From the NCBI GenBank assembly GCA_965224275.1, contig CBDCYR010000008.1:169898-233897 (forward strand): a DNA stretch of 64,000 nucleotides, written 5' to 3'. The DNA is from CAUZWH01 sp965224275 (GTDB taxonomy: Bacteria > Pseudomonadota > Alphaproteobacteria > SHVV01). Under the pieces are notes generated by a model. It saw only the letters and a list, made by a program, of their open reading frames with translations, did not search any database and was not told where the DNA came from. Position numbers and translations under genes: made by a program. This document shows positions 1 through 10,109 of this stretch, in pieces. The stretch's first letter is position 1. The number at the start of each line of letters is the position of its first letter.

Positions 1-807
1 TTCTTCCTCATTGTCATCGTTTCTCAAGAGCCTCGAATCGATTTCGGCGTCTTCTTTACGTTGCGGAAGAACATAGGCGAAGAGAGTTGCGTTGATAATC
101 GCATTGGCACTTTGTGATGTGCTCGCGAGATGTCGATATCGGGCGAGTGCGATCTCGTAGGATTGTCTTGCCTCTTGTGGTCGGCCTTGAGCCTCCAACG
201 CTCTGCCAAGCCAAATATTTGGCATGGGTTTTTCCCGGACTTCCGGGCGCGTTGCGAAAACGCCGTTCAGTAACTCTTCCGCTTCGGCGAATCGACCGTT
301 GACCAAGTTACGATCCGCTACTTCCAGTAAAAACTCCGGATCTACGGAACCAAGGCTCGCCGCCCTAGCGAAGGCTTGAGGGGCCTCGTCGAACCGCGTG
401 TACGACAGCGCCAGTGCTTCTGCAAAACCAAGCCATGCGGCCGGATTATTCGGCTCGTCTTCTACAACGTGGCTATAGGCAGCTGCCGATTCATCGTAGA
501 GGTGGAGCGACCGGCATAGTTGCCCCATCAATCGGCGCGCTTCCGTCAGATCGGGCACGATTTGAAGCGCGCGATCCACGTCATTGCGAGCTTCTGCTAC
601 ACGTCCAAGTTGAAGCAATGCTTGTCCGCGCTTCAGATAAACCAAGGCATCATGTGGATTACGATTGAACGCGCCTAGGTAGTGTCGTTCGGCCGCGGCG
701 AAGTCGCCGCGTTCCATCGCGGTGTCCCCGGCGGTATGAGACCGCTCGGTTTGTTCCGCTGTTGGTTGGGATGCGGTAGCCAGGCTTGGGTCCAAGGTTT
801 CGCTCAC
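1..807 (-). CDS. TPR-repeat protein, runs off the left edge
   Basis: An open minus-strand frame starts at GTG 807 and stays open to base 1, so the C-terminus lies outside the window. The translation is alanine/leucine-rich with repeated TPR-like helix pairs (for example around ALVYLKRGQALLQLGR and NPAAWLGFAEALAL). No signal peptide is visible. An internal ATG at 717 is an alternative start; neither start has a strong Shine-Dalgarno. It begins 51 bp after the stop of the TPR/GT41 gene on the same strand, so the two are probably co-transcribed. TPR proteins are protein-interaction scaffolds; some homologues carry a C-terminal sulfotransferase or glycosyltransferase domain, but none is visible here. 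Confidence 0.75.
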   Translation of the reverse strand, partial: MSETLDPSLATASQPTAEQTERSHTAGDTAMERGDFAAAERHYLGAFNRNPHDALVYLKRGQALLQLGRVAEARNDVDRALQIVPDLTEARRLMGQLCRSLHLYDESAAAYSHVVEDEPNNPAAWLGFAEALALSYTRFDEAPQAFARAASLGSVDPEFLLEVADRNLVNGRFAEAEELLNGVFATRPEVREKPMPNIWLGRALEAQGRPQEARQSYEIALARYRHLASTSQSANAIINATLFAYVLPQRKEDAEIDSRLLRNDDNEEE

Positions 808-858
808 GGTTGTGCAACGTTCATCAATCGACGCCGATCCAAAGGTCTTCCACAATCG

Positions 859-3264
859 TCACGGAGCCCGCCGATGCTGTTTGAGAACGGCGTCGTTCGG
901 GACGCTAATTTCTATCGGACCTTTGCCGTCGAGATAGGTGCCCCACATGAGGTGATAGGCGCGTTCGAGATTTCGCGTGTATCGATCGAGATCGAAAAGC
1001 GGAGATGACTCGAGCGCATCGGAAAGTCGGCCACGAATTGCGTTGAGTTCGTGCGGCGCACCAGCCAAATAGGCTGCGCGCTGCTCGTATTCCTGAAGGT
1101 CCGCACAAATGAGTTCGCGCATTCCTGCGGCGCTAAGGATGGTTGCCCCCATCCGTGAACTTGGCGTTTGCCCACGAACCGAGAGGAGCGGGACGCCCGC
1201 CGAAAGCGCGTCAACTGAGGTGATGCCACCCCCGTGGTAGTAGGTATCAAGAGCTAAATCGGCGAGAGCGAGCCGAGCACAATGCTTGTCGCGATCGATC
1301 TGCTTGGAGAAAATTAGGCGACCCGCTGCCACACCCTGGCGTTCCGCGGCAGCGCGTAGATTACGTTTGGTTGCGTCAATCCAGGCGCCGCACCACAGTA
1401 CGGCGCGCGGAATCCGGTTAAGAATGCGCATCCACGTCGCGAATATCTCAGGCTCGAATTTGCATGGATGATTGAAGTTCGCGATGACAAACGCATCATC
1501 TGGGAGGCTGAGTTCCGCCCGAGAAGGAACCTCTGATAGCTGAGCGCTGCGCGGCGCAATCATGAAACTGCCGGGAAGATAAACTGCCTTCTCGCAATTG
1601 TGCATGGCGAGCTCCGGCGGCATGAACTCTCGATCCGTGATCGAATAGTCGACGAAATCGGCGCCGGTGGTGATCGAATAGCCTAGATAATGGGCTTGGA
1701 CCGGAGCCGGGCGGTGAGCCAGTACCGGCAAGCATGAGATGTTGGTGTGGCCGGAGACGTCGATGAGCACATCGATGCCGTCCTGGTTGACGCGCTCGGC
1801 CGCCTGCCGCGCCGGCAATCGCGACAAATCCGAAAAACGATCAAACGCCGCTCGATAGTCGGCGCTGAAGTTGGTGTCGTTGTGCGCTGTGACGCAATAA
1901 CCATGGAGTTCGATACCGTCGCGTCGATGAGCCTCGATTATCGGCTTGAGGACCATCGGCAGGCTATGCCACCAAGTGTAGGGAAGTAAGTAGCCGACCC
2001 GCAGCTTGCTGCGAGGGGCCCGGCTGCCAAAATCAAATCTAGATTCGTTGAGGCTCTCGGTGCGCACTACCGAAAGCGATGCCTGATGCGCTGACTGCGC
2101 GATCATCTCGTAACTGATCGGTAGGGCCTGAAGATTGAAGGCCAGAACCTTGGGCGGTTCGTCATTGGCGGTTGCCTCGGCTATCACGTTTATGAGCGTC
2201 GACAGGAGTTTGTCATAGCGGTCCCATCGACCCAGCGACACCATCGCGTCGATGCACCGCGCGAGCGCATCGTCAAATCGTGGATCTCTTACGACGACGT
2301 CGACGTAGGCGGCGAGCGCCTCTTCGGGTTTCCAGATCGACTCCAATACCTTGCCGTAATTCATCCTTAGGCTGAGATTATCGGGGTCGAGTTCAATCGC
2401 TCGCAGCAGGTGAGAGAGCCCTTTCTTGGGCTTGTCCTGCACTCGGTAGAGATGGCCGAGAGCCATGTGGGCCAGCGCGGAATCGGGATTGATGGCAAGA
2501 TTTTGATTGGCCACCTCAAACGCGTCAGCGAATCGATTTTGGTCGATCAGCGCATAGGTCAGGTTGTAGCGGACATTCGCATTTTTGGGATCACATCGTA
2601 GTCCCACGCGAAACGTCGCTTCGGCGTCAGCGTGGAGGCCCAGGTCTCTTTGCGACACGCCGAGCAATTCATAAGCATTGATATTTCCCGAATCGTATTC
2701 CAGCGCCCGTTGGAACAGAGTGATGGATTCGAGCGGCCGCCGTTGTCCGGTGCGGGCCCGCCCAAGGTTGACAAGGGCAGTCGGTATATTGGCATCGCGC
2801 TCAAGGATCTGTTCAAAGCATAGAGCCGCTTCGTCGAAATGTTCTGCCCTGAGCAGCAGAAGTCCGAGATTGTTAAGCGCTGGGGGGAACTCAGGATCGA
2901 GCTGTAGCGCGCTTTGAAACCAATCGCTTGCCTCGACGAAACGGTTGAGTTCAACGAGCGCCATCCCCAGCGACACGTGAATGTCGGCCGATTGCGAAAA
3001 CAGATCGTTTGCCTTTGAAAGATGGTCGATCGCTCGTTCGTAATTGCCCCGCGCGTGCTCAACCTTGCCGATCAGGTAGCGGTGATTTGGGTTGTCGGGC
3101 TCGCGCTCCATCAAACCGGTAAACAGTGCGGCGGCCTCGTCGAAGCGACCAGCGGTACGCGCCGCTATTGCCGTCGCCGTGAGTTGTTCGACGTCGTTTA
3201 CCGCCGTTTCAGCCGGAGCACGTTCGACCTCGGCGGAATCACCTTGCGCACCCTTCGCATCCAT
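859..3264 (-). CDS. TPR / O-GlcNAc transferase-like (SPINDLY, GT41) glycosyltransferase
   Basis: The 801-residue protein has about nine or ten TPR units (residues ~25-360) followed by a GT41-type region (~415-770). Typical stretches are LRVGYLLPYTWWHSLP, a segment around IDVLIDVSGHT, and HRPAPVQAHYLGY, and the tail carries the DTYYHGGGITSVDALSAGVP nucleotide-sugar-binding motif with PSSRMGATIL. This is the architecture of bacterial OGT/SPINDLY homologues, which transfer a sugar to protein Ser/Thr or, in some bacteria, act on surface structures. No signal peptide, so probably cytoplasmic. It lies between a TPR gene and a TAXI/GT9 pair on the same strand. The donor and acceptor cannot be told from sequence. 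Confidence 0.88.
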   Translation of the reverse strand: MDAKGAQGDSAEVERAPAETAVNDVEQLTATAIAARTAGRFDEAAALFTGLMEREPDNPNHRYLIGKVEHARGNYERAIDHLSKANDLFSQSADIHVSLGMALVELNRFVEASDWFQSALQLDPEFPPALNNLGLLLLRAEHFDEAALCFEQILERDANIPTALVNLGRARTGQRRPLESITLFQRALEYDSGNINAYELLGVSQRDLGLHADAEATFRVGLRCDPKNANVRYNLTYALIDQNRFADAFEVANQNLAINPDSALAHMALGHLYRVQDKPKKGLSHLLRAIELDPDNLSLRMNYGKVLESIWKPEEALAAYVDVVVRDPRFDDALARCIDAMVSLGRWDRYDKLLSTLINVIAEATANDEPPKVLAFNLQALPISYEMIAQSAHQASLSVVRTESLNESRFDFGSRAPRSKLRVGYLLPYTWWHSLPMVLKPIIEAHRRDGIELHGYCVTAHNDTNFSADYRAAFDRFSDLSRLPARQAAERVNQDGIDVLIDVSGHTNISCLPVLAHRPAPVQAHYLGYSITTGADFVDYSITDREFMPPELAMHNCEKAVYLPGSFMIAPRSAQLSEVPSRAELSLPDDAFVIANFNHPCKFEPEIFATWMRILNRIPRAVLWCGAWIDATKRNLRAAAERQGVAAGRLIFSKQIDRDKHCARLALADLALDTYYHGGGITSVDALSAGVPLLSVRGQTPSSRMGATILSAAGMRELICADLQEYEQRAAYLAGAPHELNAIRGRLSDALESSPLFDLDRYTRNLERAYHLMWGTYLDGKGPIEISVPNDAVLKQHRRAP

Positions 3265-3435
3265 AGCATCGATATAGCCGCAACATGGTTAACGAAGCAT
3301 TGACCCGGCTTTGTTCTAAACATCTGCGCATAGCAATTCGAAGCCCGCGGCCCGGCGTGCTCGACGACCGTGGGAGCGTCCTCTATCTCGTGAGGATGAC
3401 TCGTCGATTAATAGACATCCAAACGAGTTCGGTCG

Positions 3436-4428
3436 TCACTTTTTAAATCGCGCTGCAACTCGATCGTTGTCTGCGGTCCAAAGACCCTGCGCCTTGTAAT
3501 AGGAGATGGCCGCGGTGTGGTAGGGAATTGGATTCGTAGGCGCCGAAATAGGTTCGTCGCCAAGGGTTCGTAACAATGGGTGACGTTGAGAGAGCTCATC
3601 AAACTTCTCGTGCATTAGTTGTGCGACCGTTGCGATGGATTCATCCGCCGCCGCGGCATGGGTTACGATAAAGACATCGAAGCCGGCGACCGTGATGGGT
3701 TCGAGGACTTCCGGCAAGCGGTCACTTGGCTCGACGTTGGCGATATAAAGTCCAGGAACATGTTCAGCGAGAAACTTGGTCGTCGCACGCGGACCGAACA
3801 GGCCCACATAGTTGACGCCCAACGGGACCGTGCTGCGTAGTTTGCGAATGACGGGCACCCCGACGATAATTGGGGTGGCATCGATTTCGCCGCGCGACAA
3901 CTTGTTGATACCGTCACCGAAATTCTTCAAATCGACCCCTTTAACATGGCGATCGCCGAGCGCTACAGTTTTTAGGAGGACGCGATTTAGCTCTGTCATG
4001 GTGGGGTTATTGCGGATCACCAGACCGATCCGACGGCCGCGGAAACCGACGAAGTTCTTCATGCCGAAGGCCGCGCGGCCGAGATAGGTGTAACGGAGCG
4101 ACCAGATTCGAGCGACCACTCGTAGGTTGGAAAGCGTCGACCCGGACTCGGCACGAAATCGTGTGCCCGCATCAATCCCAGTTGCGAACCCGATATCGAG
4201 CTCGCCGTTATCGATGAGGGGAAGATATTCCGTCCACCGTTTGAAGGGTTTGATAACTCCTTTACGTTGGTAGGATTCGGCCAATAGTTCAGCGATCGAG
4301 GTTGCGACCCGGTGATAGGCCGACCCCTCAGAATGGGTGGCTAACGTTATTTCTGCCTGTGCACGGGCAAGCGATGGGATCAATAGGCAGATTGCGAAAG
4401 CTAGCGAGGTAACGAACTTATTCGTCAT
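3436..4428 (-). CDS. TAXI-family TRAP transporter solute-binding protein
   Basis: The protein begins with a clear Sec signal peptide (MTNKFVTSLAFAICLLIPSLARA) and continues with the TAXI pattern EITLATHSEGSAYHRVATSIAELL and a domain spanning ~300 residues (GELDIGFATGIDA, RGRRIGLVIRNNPTMTELN). TAXI proteins are periplasmic receptors for TRAP transporters. ATG 4428 is chosen because the signal peptide starts there; the open frame continues upstream into the neighbouring gene. It begins 13 bp after the stop of the GT9 gene, so the pair is likely an operon. No TRAP membrane subunits (DctQM-like) lie nearby, so the receptor is an orphan here. Confidence 0.85.
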   Translation of the reverse strand: MTNKFVTSLAFAICLLIPSLARAQAEITLATHSEGSAYHRVATSIAELLAESYQRKGVIKPFKRWTEYLPLIDNGELDIGFATGIDAGTRFRAESGSTLSNLRVVARIWSLRYTYLGRAAFGMKNFVGFRGRRIGLVIRNNPTMTELNRVLLKTVALGDRHVKGVDLKNFGDGINKLSRGEIDATPIIVGVPVIRKLRSTVPLGVNYVGLFGPRATTKFLAEHVPGLYIANVEPSDRLPEVLEPITVAGFDVFIVTHAAAADESIATVAQLMHEKFDELSQRHPLLRTLGDEPISAPTNPIPYHTAAISYYKAQGLWTADNDRVAARFKK

Positions 4429-4441
4429 GTCCGGGTACAAT

Positions 4442-5410
4442 TCATGTCGAGGTTTTTGTGTCGGCCTGTTCACGAGAGTAGGCGCTTGCGGCTGCATCGA
4501 AGGCCTGCCTCGCCGCGGCGACTATCTTATCATCAACGCCCAGTTCAGCGAGGGAGTTCATTGGCAATATCTCGACGCTGGCACCGCGTGGTGCCGTCAG
4601 CACCGGGTTCGAATCGGCTGAGAAGAGGACCACGCAGGGGCAATTGCTGGCCGCGACCATATGCATCGGCCCGGTGTCGTTGCCGATTGCTATGGCGGCC
4701 CCGCGCGCTAGCGCAACGATCTCCGCAAGGCTCGTTTGGCCAAGCAAGTTTCGTGCGGCCGGCACCGCCTCGGCGATAGCTTGAAGGATGCTCGATTCGG
4801 ACTTGCCCCCAAGAAGAACCGGTGTGCAGCCTTGCGCGCTCAGCCAAGACGCCAGTGCAATAAAGTTCTGAACGGGCCAACGCTTGGCGGGACGATGCGG
4901 CGCGCCACCTGGAACCAGCAGTGCATAACGATCGCGAAGCGCGAACCGGCTGATATCCGCTCGTACCCAACCGAGGTCGGCTGCCGGAGTCACCGCGATA
5001 CCGGCGTCAGCGAGCTGCCCTGCCTGACGTTCGATCGTGTGCATGTGATCGCGTTGGGGATTGCGGTGTGGATGCGAGCATCCCGACGCAATGCCCGACC
5101 ATTCGAGCCGGCGTCCGGTTGATAATACACGGTAAATCAACCCCGTTCGGGTCGAGTGTTGGAGATCGTAGACTCGGTTAAAGCGGTGCACGCGCAATGT
5201 CTGCAGCAATCTCGCCCACGCGACCAGATGCCATGAACGTGGCCGATCATCGATCAGGATCGAATCGAATATTCCCGACGGCTCCAGAAATGCCGCAAAC
5301 GACGAGGCGGTGAGTAGTGCGAGGTGGTCCCCCTTGTGTGCTTTACGAATTGCAAGAAAGGGTCCAATTGCGAGGACGATATCGCCCAAGGCACCATGCT
5401 TGATGACCAA
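4442..5410 (-). CDS. Glycosyltransferase family 9 (heptosyltransferase-like)
   Basis: The protein opens with VIKHGALGDIVLAIGP, the nucleotide-sugar heptosyltransferase N-terminal signature, and has the C-terminal-domain motifs YALLVPGGAPHRPAKRWP and AIAIGNDTGPMHMVAA. These match ADP-heptose:LPS heptosyltransferases (GT9), which build the LPS inner core on the cytoplasmic face. Length (~322 residues) fits the family. Start choice is odd: the first conventional start is TTG 5410, but a strong AGGAGGG lies at 5435-5441, correctly spaced for an in-frame ATC codon at 5426-5428, which would add six residues. First gene of a minus-strand run; the divergent MFS gene starts at 5588. Confidence 0.87.
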   Translation of the reverse strand: MVIKHGALGDIVLAIGPFLAIRKAHKGDHLALLTASSFAAFLEPSGIFDSILIDDRPRSWHLVAWARLLQTLRVHRFNRVYDLQHSTRTGLIYRVLSTGRRLEWSGIASGCSHPHRNPQRDHMHTIERQAGQLADAGIAVTPAADLGWVRADISRFALRDRYALLVPGGAPHRPAKRWPVQNFIALASWLSAQGCTPVLLGGKSESSILQAIAEAVPAARNLLGQTSLAEIVALARGAAIAIGNDTGPMHMVAASNCPCVVLFSADSNPVLTAPRGASVEILPMNSLAELGVDDKIVAAARQAFDAAASAYSREQADTKTST

Positions 5411-5587
5411 TACGCGCTTGTTGGCGATCGATATCCCTCCTATCAGCCTTCACCCAGACTTGACATTCGATCCGACAATTTTGCCAGCCACACAATGGGC
5501 GTCGCGAGATAGCGAGCCCCCGAGCGCTTGCCCGGATGTGGTATGGCAGTCTAAGTGATTCTGTCAATTCGTCGATAACGGGCCCCG
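5411..5587. promoter_or_regulatory. Divergent intergenic region between GT9 and MFS genes
   Basis: About 177 bp separate the divergently transcribed GT9 gene and the MFS/lipid genes, so both promoters should lie here. The visible element is a near-perfect Shine-Dalgarno for the minus-strand gene at 5435-5441. No convincing -35/-10 pair or operator palindrome was identified by eye. Confidence 0.4.
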
Positions 5588-7153
5588 GTGCCAGAAATCA
5601 AACCTAACCTAGGAGCCGCGACGCTAACCGTCAGCTCCGCTGAAGGACGTTGGCTTCTCGCTGCTGCGGTGATCGGCTCGGGAATGACTTATCTCGACGG
5701 GACCGTCGTCACCGTCGCCCTCCCGGTGATGCAGCGCGATCTCGGTGCGACTTTCCTCTCCATGCAGTGGGTGATCAGCGCCTACGCGCTGTTCCTTTCG
5801 GCGCTTCTCCTAGTTGGCGGCGCGCTGGGCGACAATTGGGGCCTTCGGCGCGTTTACGTTATTGGGATTGCGCTTTTCGCAATCGCCTCCTTGCTATGTG
5901 GAATCGCTCGTAACGCCGAGGAGTTGATAGTTGCTCGCGCGGTTCAAGGCATCGGCGGCGCACTGCTTGTGCCAGGTAGTCTCGCACTTCTCAATGCCGC
6001 CTTTGCTCCGGCCGACCGGGCCAAGGCAATCGCGACCTGGTCGGCATTGGCAGCAATTGCCCCCGGATTGGGTCCCTGGCTGGGCGGTTGGATAACCGAC
6101 ACGCTGTCCTGGCGTTGGATCTTTTTCATTAACATTCCCCTCGCCATCCTAGCCATCATCATATTGATGGGATTCGTTCGTGAGACGCCTCACGCTGCGA
6201 GAATGAAGCGTTTGGATTGGGGCGGGGCCGCAGCAGCGACGTTCGGTTTGGGCGGGTTGGTATTTGGGTTCATCGAGTCCGCGCGGCTTGGATTTATGCA
6301 TCCCGCGGTGATTGGCAGTTTGGTTGGTGGCGGTATCCTGTTGGTCTTGTTCTGCCTGATCGAGCGACGGGTGGGACAACCGATGATGCCACTCTCCCTG
6401 TTTCGGTCCACGACGTTCTCGGGCGCCAATGCGGTAACCTTTTTTCTCTACTTTGGTCTCGGTGGGACTTTTTTCTTTTTGCCCTTTTTGTTGATTGAAA
6501 TTCGCGGCTACAGCGCGATTGGTGCCGGCGCGGTCTTGCTACCGACGGTCCTGTGCATTGTGGTTCTGTCCCGCTGGGCCGGCGCTATGGCAACCAGGAT
6601 TGGCGCCCAACCGATGCTGGTGGCGGGGCCTTCTCTGGCCGCGATCGGGTTTCTCATGTTTGGCCTGGCAGACGTGCATGGTGACTATTGGATTGATTTG
6701 TTCCCGCCGGCAATGATCGTCGGGCTCGGGCTCGTTGCAACTGTCGCACCGCTGAGCACGACGGTGATGGCAGCGGCGCCGGCTTCTCATTCGGGCGTTG
6801 CGTCGGCAATCAACAATGCCGTCTCGAGGACGGCTTCCTTGGTCGCAATTCCAATTCTCGGGGTCATCGTATTGGCCGCGTTCAATGCCGATCTCGATAG
6901 GCGATTTGATGGGCTCAGCGTGTCCAATGAGCTGCGCGAACAGTTGTCTGGAGAGCGGCTGAAGCTCGCTGCTGCCGAAATCCCGGAAAATGTGGCACCA
7001 CCCTTGCGCCAAGCACTTGTGGCCTCGATCGATGCTGCATTCCTGGTGGGCTATCGCCGTGCCATGTTCGTTACCGCTGCGTTGGCGGTCCTGGCCGCTA
7101 TCTTCGGCGGATTGCTCATCAAGGCCCCGGTTGGTGGCCGGCGCGATGAATGA
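5588..7153 (+). CDS. MFS efflux transporter, DHA2 (EmrB/QacA) type
   Basis: The 521-residue hydrophobic protein has ~14 predicted membrane segments and the DHA2 motifs: DGTVVTVALPVMQRDLG in TM1, WVISAYALFLSALLLVGGALGDNWGLRR (motif A-like GxLGDxxGxRR), and the motif C region around GLGPWLGGWITDTLSWRWIFFINIP. DHA2 transporters export drugs or lipids using the proton gradient. GTG 5588 is the start. The neighbour 72 bp downstream is an ACP/acyl-AMP-ligase/acyltransferase gene, so export of an acylated lipid is a reasonable but unproven guess. Confidence 0.9.
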   Translation: MPEIKPNLGAATLTVSSAEGRWLLAAAVIGSGMTYLDGTVVTVALPVMQRDLGATFLSMQWVISAYALFLSALLLVGGALGDNWGLRRVYVIGIALFAIASLLCGIARNAEELIVARAVQGIGGALLVPGSLALLNAAFAPADRAKAIATWSALAAIAPGLGPWLGGWITDTLSWRWIFFINIPLAILAIIILMGFVRETPHAARMKRLDWGGAAAATFGLGGLVFGFIESARLGFMHPAVIGSLVGGGILLVLFCLIERRVGQPMMPLSLFRSTTFSGANAVTFFLYFGLGGTFFFLPFLLIEIRGYSAIGAGAVLLPTVLCIVVLSRWAGAMATRIGAQPMLVAGPSLAAIGFLMFGLADVHGDYWIDLFPPAMIVGLGLVATVAPLSTTVMAAAPASHSGVASAINNAVSRTASLVAIPILGVIVLAAFNADLDRRFDGLSVSNELREQLSGERLKLAAAEIPENVAPPLRQALVASIDAAFLVGYRRAMFVTAALAVLAAIFGGLLIKAPVGGRRDE

Positions 7154-7225
7154 AGCCGGGGGCGGCTGCGTATCGGGGCGAATTATTGATAAGCTAGCCT
7201 CGCCAAGACGCGGCCGCGACACACG

Positions 7226-7494
7226 ATGATTGACCCACCACCAACCCCAGGGAACGACCCCTTGAGTGATCGCGATCCGGCGCGATTGCTGGCGCTGATC
7301 CAATCATTGGCGCACGAGATCCGTCCCGATCGCGGTGAAATTCGCGTCACCCTTAACAGCGATCTCGACCGTGATCTCGGCTTCGACAGTCTTGGGCGAA
7401 CGGAACTTCTGCTGCGTGTGGAAAGAGTATTTTCCGTCAAGCTCTCGGAATCACTGTTGGTCGAGGCAGAAAACGCCGGCACATATTTGGCGGG
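7226..7494 (+). pseudogene. Acyl-carrier-protein domain (5' part of frameshifted gene)
   Basis: ATG 7226 opens a ~90-residue segment with a phosphopantetheine attachment motif (DLGFDSLGRTELLLRVE, Ser as the attachment residue). The frame continues to 7573 but loses ACP-like character after ~7490. Good acyl-ligase sequence begins in the next frame at ~7495. Removing one G from the GGG at 7492-7494 would join the two frames seamlessly (...TYLA then AIEGVGS...). This is therefore most likely the N-terminal ACP domain of one large gene, broken by a 1-nt insertion or a sequencing error. Confidence 0.72.
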
Positions 7495-10109
7495 CAATCG
7501 AAGGCGTTGGGTCTACCGAACTCGCTACGCCTGCGAGCTTCAATTCGACATCTTCGCTGGGTCCGGTCGATGAAGCTCCAGTACAAGCCGAGACCCTAAC
7601 CGGGGTTCTCGACTGGCATGTCGCCAACCACCCCGATCGAACCCATATCTGGCTCGCCGATGGCCGCGGTGGCGCCGAGACGATCAGCTACGAAAAACTA
7701 AGTGCGAACGCACGTGCAGTCGCGCTGGGTCTATTGGACGCAGGATTGGCGCCGGGTGCTCGGGTCGCAATCATGCTGCCCTCGACCACGGATTTTTTCT
7801 ACGCGTTCCTCGGAATTCTTTATGCCGGTTGTATCCCAGTACCCATCTACCCGCCGGCTCGGCCATCGCAGCTTGAAGATCACCTGCGTCGTCAAGCCGC
7901 AATTCTCGATAATGCCGGTGCAGAAATAATGATTACGGTTCGCGAAGCCCGCGCTCTTGCGCTTTTCCTACGCGCACAAGTAGCGACGCTACGAGCGATC
8001 GAGACGGTCGAGCGTTTGTCGGCGCGAACCGGTTCGGAGGGCGTCGTTGCCGGCGCCGCCGATGATATCGCTTTTCTCCAATACACCTCTGGCAGTACCG
8101 GCGATCCGAAAGGCGTCATGCTCAGCCATGCCAACTTGCTCGCCAACATTCGCGCCATGGGCCAAACGATGAAGGTCGACCCCAATCACGACGTCTTCGT
8201 GAGTTGGTTGCCGCTTTATCACGATATGGGGCTGATCGGTGCGTGGCTTGGAAGCCTATACTTCGCGGTTCCTGTTTCGATCATGTCACCACTGGTTTTC
8301 CTCGCACGGCCGGAGAGTTGGCTATGGGAAATTCACTTGCGTCGCGGGACGTTATCGGGCGCTCCAAATTTCGCGTTCGACCTCTGCGCGAGCCGCATCG
8401 ATGACCGCAACCTTGAGGGGCTGGATCTAAGTTCAGCGCGTATGGTTGTGAATGGTGCCGAACCCGTCCGCCCCGACTCGGTGCGCGCATTTTGTGAGCG
8501 TTTTGCGAAATACGGCTTCGACGCGGGGGCTCTCGCGCCGGTTTACGGACTCGCTGAAAATAGCGTCGGTTTGGCGTTTCCGGATCCCGGACGCGGCTTG
8601 CTTTCGGATCGAATCGATCGCGCGATGCTGGCACAGAATTCGGAAGCGGTTCCGGTCTCCGCAGAGCATGGCGATGCCGTCGAGGTTGCCGCCTGTGGCA
8701 AACCGATCCCAGGTCATGAGATCCGCATTGTCGACGATACCGGTCGCGAAGTTGCCGATCGCCGCCAGGGTCGTCTGCAATTTTCGGGACCATCTGCAAC
8801 CCGCGGCTACTACCGGAATGAAGCGAAAACCAAGCAGCTTTACGATGGCGATTGGTTGGAGACTGGCGATCTCGCCTACGTCGCTGGCGGCGACGTTTAT
8901 CTCACCGGACGGGTTAAGGACATCATCATCCGCGGTGGGCGCAATATCTATCCGCACGAGGTCGAAGCGGCTGTCGGCGCGCTCGACGGAGTCCGCCAGG
9001 GCTGTGTTGCCGTGTTCGCGGCCCCCACGCCCGACCAAGCAGAAAAGCTGGTGGTGGTTGCGGAAACGCGCGAGACGGCAACTGACCTACGTGAGCAACT
9101 GCGACGCCAGATTGACGCGACGACGTTGGATATCGCCGGGATCGCGCCCGATGACGTCATTCTGGCGCCGCCGCGCGCCGTTCTAAAAACATCAAGCGGA
9201 AAGATTCGGCGGTCCGCGACGGGCGAAAGATATCTGCAGGGACGTCTCGAAGAAACCGGCCGTCAGCTGTGGTGGCAAATTGTGCGCATGGTCATGTCCG
9301 GCGTCGGACCCGGCCTGCGCACGCTGCGCCGGACGATCTTTGATTACACATTTGCAGCGTATTGGTGGGCGGTGTTCGCGCTGCTCGCACTGATTGTATG
9401 GCCGCTATCGATCGTTTTGCCGCGGCCATCATGGCGCAGGTCGGTGCTGCGCTTTGCAGCGCGCGCCATGCTGAAGTTGACTGGCACGGATCTAACCGTC
9501 GACGGCGAACCGCTCGGCGATCGCGGCGGTATCTTGGTCGCTAACCATTGCAGCTACCTGGACAGTCTGGTTCTGATCGCGGCACTGGATGGCAAGGTTG
9601 ACTTTGTCGCCAAGGCCGAACTTGCGCCGCAGCTATTCGCGGGAACGTTCCTCCGCCGTATTGGTACGTTGTTCGTTGAGCGCTTCGAAATCGACCGTGG
9701 TGTCGACGACATGCAGATCGCGATCGATGCCGCGCGGGCGGGTCGGCGGTTGTTGATCTACCCGGAGGGAACACTAACCCGCCGGCCCGGACTGCTGGCT
9801 TTCAAACTGGGAGCGTTTGCCGTTGCCGCCGCTGCCGATGTGCCGGCTGTCCCGATCACCGTGCGGGGAACGCGCTCAATTCTGCGCGGTGGCCAGTGGT
9901 TTCCGCGACCTGGTGAGGTACACATTACCGTCGGTGCCGAACTGTCTCCGGACGGCGATGGGTTCGAGGCGGCAATAAAGCTTCGCGATCTCGCCCGTTC
10001 GGAAATTCTCGCCCAATGTGGAGAGCCGGATCTCGTCGGTGAATCGACCCTGTTGGGGGACTCAAGAAGGAAGGTGCCGGTCGCTAGGCACCAAAAGGCG
10101 GTAGGCTGA
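7495..10109 (+). pseudogene. Fatty-acyl-AMP ligase fused to PlsC-type acyltransferase (3' part of frameshifted gene)
   Basis: This frame encodes a FAAL/acyl-CoA-synthetase-like domain (~residues 30-600 of the part): FLQYTSGSTGDPKGVMLSH (AMP-binding P-loop), LPLYHDMGLIG, YGLAENSVG, GDLAYV, GRVKDIIIRGGRNIYPHEVE and the terminal SSGKIRRS lysine motif. A PlsC-like domain follows: NHCSYLDSLVL (NHxxxxD catalytic motif), IGTLFVERF and YPEGTL (EGT motif). FAALs activate a fatty acid and load it on ACP; PlsC acyltransferases acylate lysophospholipids. With the upstream ACP it forms an ACP-FAAL-acyltransferase assembly. No good in-frame start exists near 7495, supporting one disrupted gene. Its 3' end overlaps the convergent amidohydrolase by 26 bp. 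Confidence 0.82.

Noticed and set aside
6539..7303. Minus-strand reading frame opposite the MFS gene
   Set aside because: Shadow of membrane-protein codons, Gln/Arg-rich, no start signal.
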